A stretch of 64,000 nt of DNA from DASPKM01 sp963817075 (GTDB lineage: Bacteria; Bacteroidota; Bacteroidia; Chitinophagales; Chitinophagaceae), in the NCBI GenBank assembly GCA_963817075.1, contig CAWFMT010000007.1:397900-461899 (forward strand). The letters run 5' to 3'. The notes under the pieces are model-generated. The model ran no database searches and was not told the DNA's origin. It saw only the letters and a program-made list of their open reading frames with translations. Below are positions 18,027-26,665 of the stretch, piece by piece. The position numbers and the translations under genes were made by a program. The stretch's first letter is position 1; every line of letters begins with the position of its first letter.

Positions 18027-18051
18027 AAAGGTCATTATGATAATGACCTTT
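18027..18051 (-). terminator. Terminator or attenuator between susD and the lipoprotein genes
   Basis: AAGGTCATTA (18,028-18,037) pairs perfectly with TAATGACCTT (18,041-18,050) over a 3-nt loop. On the minus strand the hairpin is followed by TTTTGCTTTTT. It lies between the susD stop and the start of paralogue 3, so it would end, or partly attenuate, the susCD message. Confidence 0.65.
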
Positions 18052-18078
18052 AGCATATAAAAATAACTATGAATTAAA

Positions 18079-19629
18079 TCAGTATCCTGGATTTTGCGTA
18101 AGATTAGGATTTACAGCAAGGGCAGGATTAGGAATTGGGAACCAAAGAAACTTAGGATCAGTGGCAGGTTTCAAAGCCCTCGCAGCAAGGAAGGTTCCAA
18201 AACGAACCATATCCTGCCTTCTCCAACCATCCCAATAAAATTCTCTTTGTCTCTCGTCATATATAGCTGTCAGATTCACAGAAGCGAGCGCAGATGCACC
18301 ACGTTTAGTTCTGATCTGGTTTACCAAAGCAAGAGCTCCAGCAGCGTCAGGTGCGGTTTGTCTCAATAATGCTTCAGCCCTCATCAACAATACATCTGCA
18401 TACCTGAAAATGACATAATCATTTCCGGCATTTTCAAGGCTGGAGCCATTTGGAGCATAATGAATAGGGTATTTAATAACTCGTATCCCCGTCATTTCAA
18501 GTACGCTGGCATCTGTTTCCTGAAGTTTTACAGCATCGGTAAATGAAAGTGGTCTGCCGCCTCTGTCCTTATATTGAACACCATTTTCATCGTACTGCGG
18601 TCCTCTAAGGAATCCAACTGTAACACCATGCAGATTAGAAGAGCCAATGATGCTATCCTTTCTGCGTTTATCAGAAGCTTCAAATTTATTGTAAACATCA
18701 GCAACAGTTGAGAAACCATTCCATCCACCTGGAGGCTGGCTATAGTGAAGCGTAATATGCCATCTTGAACGGACAGCATTTCCGTTACCTACGTTCTCAT
18801 CATTCTTCAATACATAAATATTTTCAGTTGATAGCGTAGTGTTGTTAAAGTGGTAGTTGTCAAAAAAGTTGTTAGATAATGAATAGCCTGTTACTCCATT
18901 TGCATTAGTAATCACTTTCTGCATATCAGCATTATCAAAAGTTGGAGTTGCTCTGCTAGCACCATAAGAACCTTTATTGAGATACAATTTCATCAACAAT
19001 ACCCGCGCTGCATTTTGGTTAGCACGATTTGCATTAGCTGTTGTTCCGGCAGGCAAAGCAGATAATATTGCTTCCACTTCTGAGATAATGAAATTTGCAG
19101 CATCAATTCCCTTGAACACTTTTGGAGCGTTAAGCAGATTTTCTCCTACTTCACGGAAAGGCACCTGTCCGTACAAATCCAAAACTGTAAACATTGCAAA
19201 GGCCCGAATGTATCTTGCTTCTGCTGCCTGTACTGCATTAGGATTAAATGCAAGTACGTTAGTAGCGTCGAATACAGTCTTTAGAAGTGCATTGAAAACA
19301 CCCCCAACATATGCATGATCTGCATTCCAGTTGTGAGAGTGGATCACACGCCATACTCCATTATCATCCCAGTCTCCACCACGTGTAGGTACAAGGGCTT
19401 CGTCAGAAGATACTTCTTCCAAAGCAAAAGGACCGTTCTCGGTTTGAAACGTATTCAAATCCTGATAGGCAGCATTCAGTAAGATCTGAACATCTGTGCT
19501 TTTATTAAGAATATCCGTGGCTTGCTGTCCAGTTAGGGTAGAATTTAATTTCTCCTTTAGTGTACAGCCAGAAAGAATACTCAGGCAGAGGAACCAGGCA
19601 AGTGCTTTCTTATTATTAATGACTTTCAT
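18079..19629 (-). CDS. RagB/SusD family outer-membrane lipoprotein
   Basis: A 516-residue SusD-type lipoprotein: lipobox SILSGC with Cys22, then the SusD-like N-terminal segment (STDVQILLNAAYQDL) and TPR-like helices (EARYIRAFAMFTVLDLYGQVPF). The C-terminal domain has YVIFRYADVLLMRAEALLRQ, LVNQIRTKRGA and ERQREFYWDGWRRQDMVRFG, all typical of the family. SusD caps the SusC channel and captures substrate at the cell surface. The start is 15 bp after the susC stop, so the two are cotranscribed. Substrate cannot be read from the sequence; the adjacent amylase suggests, but does not prove, an alpha-glucan. Confidence 0.93.
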   Translation of the reverse strand: MKVINNKKALAWFLCLSILSGCTLKEKLNSTLTGQQATDILNKSTDVQILLNAAYQDLNTFQTENGPFALEEVSSDEALVPTRGGDWDDNGVWRVIHSHNWNADHAYVGGVFNALLKTVFDATNVLAFNPNAVQAAEARYIRAFAMFTVLDLYGQVPFREVGENLLNAPKVFKGIDAANFIISEVEAILSALPAGTTANANRANQNAARVLLMKLYLNKGSYGASRATPTFDNADMQKVITNANGVTGYSLSNNFFDNYHFNNTTLSTENIYVLKNDENVGNGNAVRSRWHITLHYSQPPGGWNGFSTVADVYNKFEASDKRRKDSIIGSSNLHGVTVGFLRGPQYDENGVQYKDRGGRPLSFTDAVKLQETDASVLEMTGIRVIKYPIHYAPNGSSLENAGNDYVIFRYADVLLMRAEALLRQTAPDAAGALALVNQIRTKRGASALASVNLTAIYDERQREFYWDGWRRQDMVRFGTFLAARALKPATDPKFLWFPIPNPALAVNPNLTQNPGY

Positions 19630-19644
19630 ATAAACTTAAATTTA

Positions 19645-22620
19645 TTAGTATAAGGAAAAATTCAAGCTCAAATAAATGGTTCTTGCAGTTGGATAAGGTA
19701 TGTATTCCATTCCGTATGACTGAACACCATCAATTTGTTTGTCTGTATTTACTTCAGGGCTAAATCCGCTGAATTTTGTGATATAAAATAGGTTTTGGCC
19801 CACAAGTGAAATAGAAAAGGCTTTAATAGCTTCTCCCAAATTACCAACGTTGTAACGGACCGAAGCGTTGCCTAGCTTAACATAATCTGCTTTTTCCAGG
19901 TAACGGCTTGAAGAGGTAATTGGATTTGCAAGACTTTCGGGACTTCCCTGCAAGCTCTTCGCAATATTCCATTTTCCGATGTTTCCAATATTCAACACTC
20001 CATTGAGTGTTTCATTGTAAAGCACATGTCCAAAAGCTGCACTCATATTGATTCCCAAGCTCCATTTTCCAACAGTTGCTGATGTACTCAAACCACCGAT
20101 GAATTTTGGATTAGGGTCACCAACAAAGAAAAGTGTATTACCATCATCCTCAAACTTCGCGAAACCGTTAGCGTCAAAGCCAAGGAATCTCCTGGTATAA
20201 AAAGCATTCAAAGGCTGACCTGAAGCCAATTTCTGAACACGTGTTCCTGATGAACCCTGGGCATTCAAACCTCCAGTCAATACAGTTGGTCCGTTGTAAT
20301 CCCGAACTTCATTCTTAAGGAATGCACCGTTTACTCCAAACTGCCAAGTAAGGCGTTGGGTTTGAACCAATGTTGTATTCAATGCAAACTCAAATCCACT
20401 GTTTACAATGCTTCCTGGAAGGTTGATCCAATACCTGGTAGCAGGCGCTGGCTGGATCGCATCAAAATTGAAAAGAAGATTAGATGTATTCTTATTGAAG
20501 TAGTCGAATGTTCCTGATAATTTGCTATTCAGAACTGTGAAATCAACTCCTATATTCCATTGCTTGGTTTCTTCCCATTGCAGGTCAGGGTTGGCAACAT
20601 TAGCCTGAAACAGTGAACCCTGTCCATAACCATATTGTGTTTGTGATGCACCTGAAGGAAATTCCTGGTTACCCGTAATTCCCCAGCCACCTCTCAATTT
20701 CAGACCATTGAAGAATGTACTGCTCTTCATGAATTCTTCATTTTCGATATTCCACGCTGCTCCAAAAGATGGGAAATAACCGTACTTATTATTCGATCCG
20801 AATTTGCTTGAACCATCAGCTCTTAGGGTTGCAGTCAAAATGAATTTGTCATTATAGTTTCCTTCGATCCTTCCAAAATAAGATTGGAGGTAGGATTCAG
20901 GATCTTCAAAGCTGCCAATTACTGTGTTTCCTGATGCAGGATTTCCCAGAATATTGGTATAATCAACAACAGGTCCACTTGAGAATCCAAGAGCCTGCGT
21001 AAATCCAGTTCTCCACTTGAAAACCTGGTACTCATATCCTAACAAAGCTTTAAATCCAATTTTTTCTGACAATGGTTTTGTCAGGCTTAATGTATGCTGA
21101 GTAACACTGGTATTTAGAGTTGCAGTGGGAACATAAGCAATCCCCTTTCCGCGAATAGTTGTGAATACTGTAGAATCACTCATACTTACTCTTCTCTCAC
21201 CTTTCTGATGATTCAAAGCCAACTTAAAACTATACTCGAGCCAATCAGTAAACTTATAACCAGCCTGAATGTAAGCGAAGACGCTTGCAACACTTGACTT
21301 GTCCTTATAATGAGCAAGAAGAGTTAAAGGATTTGGTTGAGTACTTCCTGTTGGATTGTCTGCAGTCCAGAAGGTACCGTTCGACCGCATAAGACTTAAG
21401 GTAGGATTCCACTGTAGCGCTGCGCTGATCAGGTTACCACTTGCACCGGCATCATTTGTAACTGGCGCGCCAGATTCCGTGTTTTGTGATGCGAGCACCA
21501 TAAAGTCCATGGTCAATTTTCTGCTAGGCAGAAATCTGTATTGACCATTAATCATAGCTGTGTATTTTTTCAGGTTAGAATTTTTCACAATCCCATCCTG
21601 ATCATAATAACCCAAACCCGCTCTGTATTTTGCGTTTTCTGTACCACCACTCATGCCGATGTGATAGTTCTGGACAACACCTGTACGCAAAATTGCACCC
21701 AGAGGATCAACATCACTACCATAATCACCGGTTGTAATGTTACGTGCTTTCAATTCGGCGCGGTATTCTGCAGCATCAAGCACTTTGTATTTCTTCATTA
21801 TGTTACTCACGCCTGCGCTTGTGTTAACATCTAATCTTACTTCACCAGCAGCGGCTCTTCTTGTTTGAATTAGAATAACCCCATTAGCAGCCCTTGAACC
21901 GTAAATGGCCGATGCAGAAGCATCCTTCAATACGGAAATATTTGTTATATCATTTGAATTGAAAAAATATAATGGATCAACTGCAGGAGTAGAACCTAAA
22001 TCTGCAACAGACAGTCCTGGCCGCGCGATCCTACCATCCAGCGGAATACCATCCACTACATAGAGCGGGTTATTACCAGATCTTACCGTTGAATTTCCGC
22101 GAATGCGTATTGTAGTAGCAGCTCCTGGCATTCCACTAGTATTCGTTACCTCCAACCCTGCTACCTTTCCTTGTATCAATTGTTGAGGTGATGTTGCAGG
22201 ACCCTGGTTAAAGTCTTTGGCAGATATAGTGACAACAGAACCTGTTAAGTCCTTTTTTCGCGAGGTTCCGTACCCAACCACGACTACCTCATTCATATTA
22301 GAGCCTCCAGAAGATGATAGTTGAATATCTACTGAGGTCTTACCCGTTATATTGATCTCCTGACCAACATAACCAACATATGAAATCATTAATGTGGTCT
22401 CATTGTCGCCAACAGTAATCCGAAATGTTCCATCAGAACCTGTTGTTGTACCACCTCCACCATTTTTAGGTTGAACGGTTGCACCAACTACTGGGGCTCC
22501 ATCTTTTTGATCAGTGATTTTTCCGGTGATAACTTTCTGAGCGAATGCCGTGTGAGATAGGATTAGCAGAATTGTTGGCAAAACAATCCTGGCTAGCAGT
22601 CGTTTCGATGTCATAGTCAA
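19645..22620 (-). CDS. SusC/RagA family TonB-dependent outer-membrane transporter
   Basis: A 991-residue protein. Signal peptide (ending about TAFAQ), then the carboxypeptidase-regulatory-like domain typical of SusC (VITGKITDQKDGAPVVGATV ... SYVGYVGQEI), a VVVVGYGTSRKKDLTGSV junction, the plug domain (GSRAANGVILIQTRR), and a beta-barrel ending in an aromatic LSLNFSLY. It imports large ligands in a TonB-dependent manner together with SusD. It heads the minus-strand unit susC-susD and probably feeds the three lipoprotein genes. A 184-bp gap separates it from the amylase gene upstream. No classic STN domain is seen before the carboxypeptidase-like domain, so sigma/anti-sigma signalling through it is unlikely. 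Confidence 0.95.
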   Translation of the reverse strand: MTMTSKRLLARIVLPTILLILSHTAFAQKVITGKITDQKDGAPVVGATVQPKNGGGGTTTGSDGTFRITVGDNETTLMISYVGYVGQEINITGKTSVDIQLSSSGGSNMNEVVVVGYGTSRKKDLTGSVVTISAKDFNQGPATSPQQLIQGKVAGLEVTNTSGMPGAATTIRIRGNSTVRSGNNPLYVVDGIPLDGRIARPGLSVADLGSTPAVDPLYFFNSNDITNISVLKDASASAIYGSRAANGVILIQTRRAAAGEVRLDVNTSAGVSNIMKKYKVLDAAEYRAELKARNITTGDYGSDVDPLGAILRTGVVQNYHIGMSGGTENAKYRAGLGYYDQDGIVKNSNLKKYTAMINGQYRFLPSRKLTMDFMVLASQNTESGAPVTNDAGASGNLISAALQWNPTLSLMRSNGTFWTADNPTGSTQPNPLTLLAHYKDKSSVASVFAYIQAGYKFTDWLEYSFKLALNHQKGERRVSMSDSTVFTTIRGKGIAYVPTATLNTSVTQHTLSLTKPLSEKIGFKALLGYEYQVFKWRTGFTQALGFSSGPVVDYTNILGNPASGNTVIGSFEDPESYLQSYFGRIEGNYNDKFILTATLRADGSSKFGSNNKYGYFPSFGAAWNIENEEFMKSSTFFNGLKLRGGWGITGNQEFPSGASQTQYGYGQGSLFQANVANPDLQWEETKQWNIGVDFTVLNSKLSGTFDYFNKNTSNLLFNFDAIQPAPATRYWINLPGSIVNSGFEFALNTTLVQTQRLTWQFGVNGAFLKNEVRDYNGPTVLTGGLNAQGSSGTRVQKLASGQPLNAFYTRRFLGFDANGFAKFEDDGNTLFFVGDPNPKFIGGLSTSATVGKWSLGINMSAAFGHVLYNETLNGVLNIGNIGKWNIAKSLQGSPESLANPITSSSRYLEKADYVKLGNASVRYNVGNLGEAIKAFSISLVGQNLFYITKFSGFSPEVNTDKQIDGVQSYGMEYIPYPTARTIYLSLNFSLY

Positions 22621-22733
22621 TCAGTTTAAATTTGACGTGGTCAAGTTAGTGTATTTTTTACATATTTTAACTTTTCGCAAAAAAATATCACCCAACTAAT
22701 CAGAGTATTAAGCTTGATAAGCAAGGGTAAGAC

Positions 22734-22797
22734 AACCATAGTTCAGTTCCCGCTGCTCTCTGTGCATTAATATATTATCGGTTTTCAGACTATGGTT
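22734..22797. promoter_or_regulatory. Long inverted repeat between the amylase and susC
   Basis: AACCATAG (22,734-22,741) and CTATGGTT (22,790-22,797) are inverted arms 48 bp apart, just past the amylase stop. It may be the amylase terminator or a regulator-binding region for susC. The rest of the 22,621-22,804 gap is AT-rich, with no ORF and no convincing promoter match. Confidence 0.35.
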
Positions 22798-22804
22798 TGG
22801 CCAA

Positions 22805-25717
22805 TCAAAAACCTCCGGTTCCAAGAATCAGTTTTGCGGTAGTACGCGTTCCCTTGGATTCAAGAACCAGGAGATAAACGCCATTTTTCTGGCCCTGAGC
22901 CTGTGGAAACAGGTCCCTCAAGGAAAGATCATAATCCCCCGCGGCTTGAATACCCATGTTCTTTTTGCCTATATACCGTCCTTGCATATCGAATAGAGTG
23001 AAAGTAGAAACTGAGGAAGATTCAAGTTTGTATGTTACCCTGCTGGCCTTTTTCACCGGATTTGGATAAACACTCATTTTAATTTTGTCCGAATTCAAGA
23101 TATCGTTCGTTGAGGTAACAACTGCATTGACCACATTTTTGTTCACGAGAAATTTATATTCCCCAGGTGCGAGAGTGAAGGATTGTGATCCTCCTGATGC
23201 TGTAAAAGGTTCCCCCGTGAGATAATTATACCAGGTTCCTGCATTTTGAAGAGTAACATTACTGGTAGCATGAGCTACATCGAAATTTCCAATGACCGTC
23301 AAACTCAGATCAGCATGTGAAACCTGGATGGTCTTAAACGCACCGCCAAGGTTATAGGTGATAGTCCCGCTGGTAAAAGGAGAAGAATAATCTTTTCGCA
23401 ATTTTATTAAGGCTGAATAAATCTCAAATTGTCTTTTTCTGTATATGTTGTTTTGATAATCCCATCTGATTGGTTTAGGATCTAATTTTTTATCGCAGTC
23501 CCCGCCCTCTCCATTAGTTGATTGATAGCACCTGGAATAATCATATCCCAATTCTCCAAACTGCCAGATCATTTTGGGTCCTGGTATGGCAAAATAAAAG
23601 GCTGCGGCCATCTCATTCCTTCTTAATGCCGTGATCGTATCCTTTATGTTATATGAACCAGCCGCATTACCGTACTTGATATTCTTGAACATCAGCCTTT
23701 CTTCATCGTGACTTTCCATATAGGCAAGTAGCAATGGCTGAGCATATCCTCTTCTTTCATGAATGCCCCAATCGAAATTGCTTCCATTATTATCCAGGTA
23801 TCCCATCGTGGCCTGGTTGAAATTATAATTAAGATTACCCCATGGCATCATTCCGGCTGCAGCCAGATCCTTTTCTTCAGAGTTATCCGCCAGGTGTTCT
23901 ATGATCATGTAACTATTAGGGGATTTCGATTGCAATGAATCGTTGATCCTTTTAAGGATTCTTACGCGACTGCTGTCGTAAGCCGACATCACTGCGTCTG
24001 AATTACTGGGCTTCTGAGTAAACCCTTTTGTAAAATCGAAACGGAATCCATCTAATCTATATTCCTTCAACCAATGTTCCAGTATTCTGTCAACTAAATA
24101 TTTAGTGGCATCTGATTCATGATTGAAATCATTTCCAAAACTGATAGCTGAATGTGGAGCAACAGGATTAAACCAGGGACTATTGGATGCGGGTCGGTTA
24201 TTCGCAGCATCATAATACATTTTGACTAAAGAAGATGTTCCCCATGCATGGTTCAAAACGATATCCATGATCACTGCAATTCCATTACTATGACAGGAAT
24301 CTATGAATTCTTTAAGGTTGTTTGCAGGACCATAGTATTTATCAGGAGCAAAAAAGAATGAAGTATTATATCCCCAGCTACTATTTCCATCGAACTCATT
24401 AAATGGCATTAATTCAATGGCATTTATTCCCAGCCTTTTCAAATAGCTGAGCGTATCCTTTAGTGTTTTGAAATCATGAGCACTTACAAAATCTCTCACC
24501 AATAATTCATAAACAAGGAGGTTTCGTTTATCTGGCCGATTGAATGTATTATTTCTCCAACTATAATTAGCAGGTCTTGTTTGAAGTACACTTACAATTC
24601 CTGTTGTTTTTCCAGTAGGATATACTTTAAGTGAAGGGTAGGTAGCATTAGAAATGAAAGGATCATTATCGTGATCAAGGATTTTCTCTGTGAAATGATC
24701 GGCAATCCTGAGGTTATCATCAATCAAATATTGATAGGCATATTCCACACCAGGACTCAATCCATTCAATTGTATCCAGAAGTATTTTCCATCAGGAGTT
24801 TTATTCAATTGCGAACCTGCTCCCTGAGTCCAGTTATTGAAATCTCCTATCACATTCACTTTGAGTTTTGCTGGTGCATACAGAACAAGAACAACCGATG
24901 TTTCATTTGGCAAATAGTTAATGCCTTCTCTAACACCAGCAGGAAGGGGACTAATGACAACAGGTGGAGAAACAAAGAAATTAATTGTATCTGAGAGATT
25001 GGTTGTACCTGATGAATATTTGCCCACGATCTGATGATTGCCATCAACTGAGATTGGTGAAGTGGCCTGGATTACTGTTCCAGCGGCAACTGAACTTATC
25101 TGAACACCATTATGATATAGGCTAAGCTGACCGCTCTGATTGCTCACATATTTCAGATCGATAGTATTACCAACTGACTTGATTATTGGTTCAGGAACGG
25201 GAGTGTATTTTGGTTCAAATGGAGGAAGTGTGAATTTAGACGCTGGTGAATTATCATAAATTCTTATATACATATCACTGGCATCAGCATTCCGTTGGGC
25301 CAGACAATCTGTACATCCTCCTGCTCTTAAAAGAAATGAAATTCTTAAAATGGTTTCATTAGCCGGAACCTTGAAAAAAGTTCGCGGATTGGCGATAGTG
25401 TATTCGTATTTGTTGTTTCCAATATAAGTAGCTCTTGCCGTATCATTAGTAGATCCCCATACAAATCGAACATATTTCCAATCTGAAGGACCCGTACTTA
25501 GATTAGTGATCACCCCAACATGAACGTAAACGTTGGATGGACTTGGATAATTCAAGAGTCCCTGGTTTCCCTTGGTGGCATCAACAGTTATTGTGATCGT
25601 GGAATTATCTAATGGAAAATCCGGATTAGTGGTGAGTAATTGACCATTAGAAACAAAACCTATTATCAAGGTCGCGGTCAGGATTGATAAGAACTTAAGC
25701 ATATTAATATTTTTCAC
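22805..25717 (-). CDS. Secreted GH13 alpha-amylase-family enzyme with T9SS sorting domain
   Basis: A 970-residue exported enzyme: signal peptide, an N-terminal beta-sandwich region, a CBM48-like domain (VNVIGDFNNWTQG), then the GH13 barrel. Barrel motifs seen: MDIVLNHAWG, RLDGFRFDF with the nucleophile Asp near residue 561, MIIEHLA with the acid/base Glu near 607, and MESHDEER with the third Asp near 671. After a C-terminal beta domain comes a type A T9SS sorting domain (KMSVYPNPVKKASRVTYKL ... NGVYLLVLES). It should hydrolyse or rearrange alpha-1,4/1,6-glucans outside the cell or on its surface. It lies upstream of susCD on the same strand and downstream of a Nudix-type regulator, giving a starch-locus-like context. 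Confidence 0.92.
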   Translation of the reverse strand: MKNINMLKFLSILTATLIIGFVSNGQLLTTNPDFPLDNSTITITVDATKGNQGLLNYPSPSNVYVHVGVITNLSTGPSDWKYVRFVWGSTNDTARATYIGNNKYEYTIANPRTFFKVPANETILRISFLLRAGGCTDCLAQRNADASDMYIRIYDNSPASKFTLPPFEPKYTPVPEPIIKSVGNTIDLKYVSNQSGQLSLYHNGVQISSVAAGTVIQATSPISVDGNHQIVGKYSSGTTNLSDTINFFVSPPVVISPLPAGVREGINYLPNETSVVLVLYAPAKLKVNVIGDFNNWTQGAGSQLNKTPDGKYFWIQLNGLSPGVEYAYQYLIDDNLRIADHFTEKILDHDNDPFISNATYPSLKVYPTGKTTGIVSVLQTRPANYSWRNNTFNRPDKRNLLVYELLVRDFVSAHDFKTLKDTLSYLKRLGINAIELMPFNEFDGNSSWGYNTSFFFAPDKYYGPANNLKEFIDSCHSNGIAVIMDIVLNHAWGTSSLVKMYYDAANNRPASNSPWFNPVAPHSAISFGNDFNHESDATKYLVDRILEHWLKEYRLDGFRFDFTKGFTQKPSNSDAVMSAYDSSRVRILKRINDSLQSKSPNSYMIIEHLADNSEEKDLAAAGMMPWGNLNYNFNQATMGYLDNNGSNFDWGIHERRGYAQPLLLAYMESHDEERLMFKNIKYGNAAGSYNIKDTITALRRNEMAAAFYFAIPGPKMIWQFGELGYDYSRCYQSTNGEGGDCDKKLDPKPIRWDYQNNIYRKRQFEIYSALIKLRKDYSSPFTSGTITYNLGGAFKTIQVSHADLSLTVIGNFDVAHATSNVTLQNAGTWYNYLTGEPFTASGGSQSFTLAPGEYKFLVNKNVVNAVVTSTNDILNSDKIKMSVYPNPVKKASRVTYKLESSSVSTFTLFDMQGRYIGKKNMGIQAAGDYDLSLRDLFPQAQGQKNGVYLLVLESKGTRTTAKLILGTGGF

Positions 25718-25833
25718 GAGGCCAAAAACTACAATCAGTCGGTTTATTTCGGCAATTAATTAATCGTCGATTCCTAAATAATGCATGGTTATTCCCATTC
25801 TGTTTCCTCTTAAGCTTAGCCGCTCCATCCAAT

Positions 25834-26526
25834 CTACTTTTGCAGGACTTTTTGAAAGTTAAATGCGTATAATTTGCCGGGTCTGTGGGTTACATCTTTC
25901 TCCAGTTCGTTCAAATCAATCAGCCAATCAGTAAGGAAGATCTTCTTACGGAAATTCCGTCGGTCGAGCTTTGAATCAAGAATGGCTTCGTATACAGATT
26001 GCAATTCCCGCAGTGAGAATTTTTTTGGCAGGAGATTAAAAATAATAGGCTCCTCCATTATGCGGGTCCTTAGTTTGCAAAGTGTAGTCTCAACTATTTT
26101 CTTGTGATCAAATGCCATCTCCCTGATATCCTCAATCAGATGCCAATGCACATCTGTATCGGATAATTGCATCTGGTGATCGCGGATGTTAATAAGAGAA
26201 TAATAAGCCACTGTGATAACTCTTCCACCAGGATGACGTTTGACCGATCCAAAAGTTTGAACCTGCTCCAGGAACACATCGTCCAGACCTGTTCTGTCCT
26301 TCAGGATCCTGTAAGATGCCTCATCAATATCTTCCTCAGGCATCAATATATCCCCCAGCAAGGACCATAACCCTTCATATTCCTTCAATTTGCACTCAAT
26401 AAGCAAAGCTTGCAATTTGCCTTTTTCGTAACCAATGATTACACAATCGATAGACACCCCTATTTGGAAATACTCTCTATCCTGTTGAAATTTTTTTATC
26501 GCCCGTGGGTTGCTCTCGTTTAACAT
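25834..26526 (-). CDS. Nudix-fold transcriptional regulator (NrtR/AraR-like)
   Basis: A Nudix domain followed by a winged helix: FQIGVSIDCVIIGYEKGKLQALLIE at the front and SLRELQSVYEAILD with DRRNFRKKI at the back, the signature of NrtR/AraR-type regulators. The Nudix box is degenerate: where hydrolases have R-E-x-x-E-E, this protein reads RILKDR, losing the catalytic glutamates, so it is more likely a ligand-sensing repressor than a hydrolase. I set the start at 26,526 (MLNESNPRAIKKF, 230 residues). The frame is open to 26,628, but the extra 34 residues do not look like the domain and would reach the ligA upstream region. It sits just upstream of the amylase gene on the same strand. Confidence 0.8.
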   Translation of the reverse strand: MLNESNPRAIKKFQQDREYFQIGVSIDCVIIGYEKGKLQALLIECKLKEYEGLWSLLGDILMPEEDIDEASYRILKDRTGLDDVFLEQVQTFGSVKRHPGGRVITVAYYSLINIRDHQMQLSDTDVHWHLIEDIREMAFDHKKIVETTLCKLRTRIMEEPIIFNLLPKKFSLRELQSVYEAILDSKLDRRNFRKKIFLTDWLIDLNELEKDVTHRPGKLYAFNFQKVLQK

Positions 26527-26665
26527 GTGCAAGCAATAGTTTTGGTAAAGACTTGTTTCAAATATAAATAGTTTTCCTTCATACCTCAAAGCCCCCAATG
26601 ACTGATAGGTCATCAAAAAGCCGATCACTCAATCTCATTAGCTTTACAAAAAACTTCCACGGATT

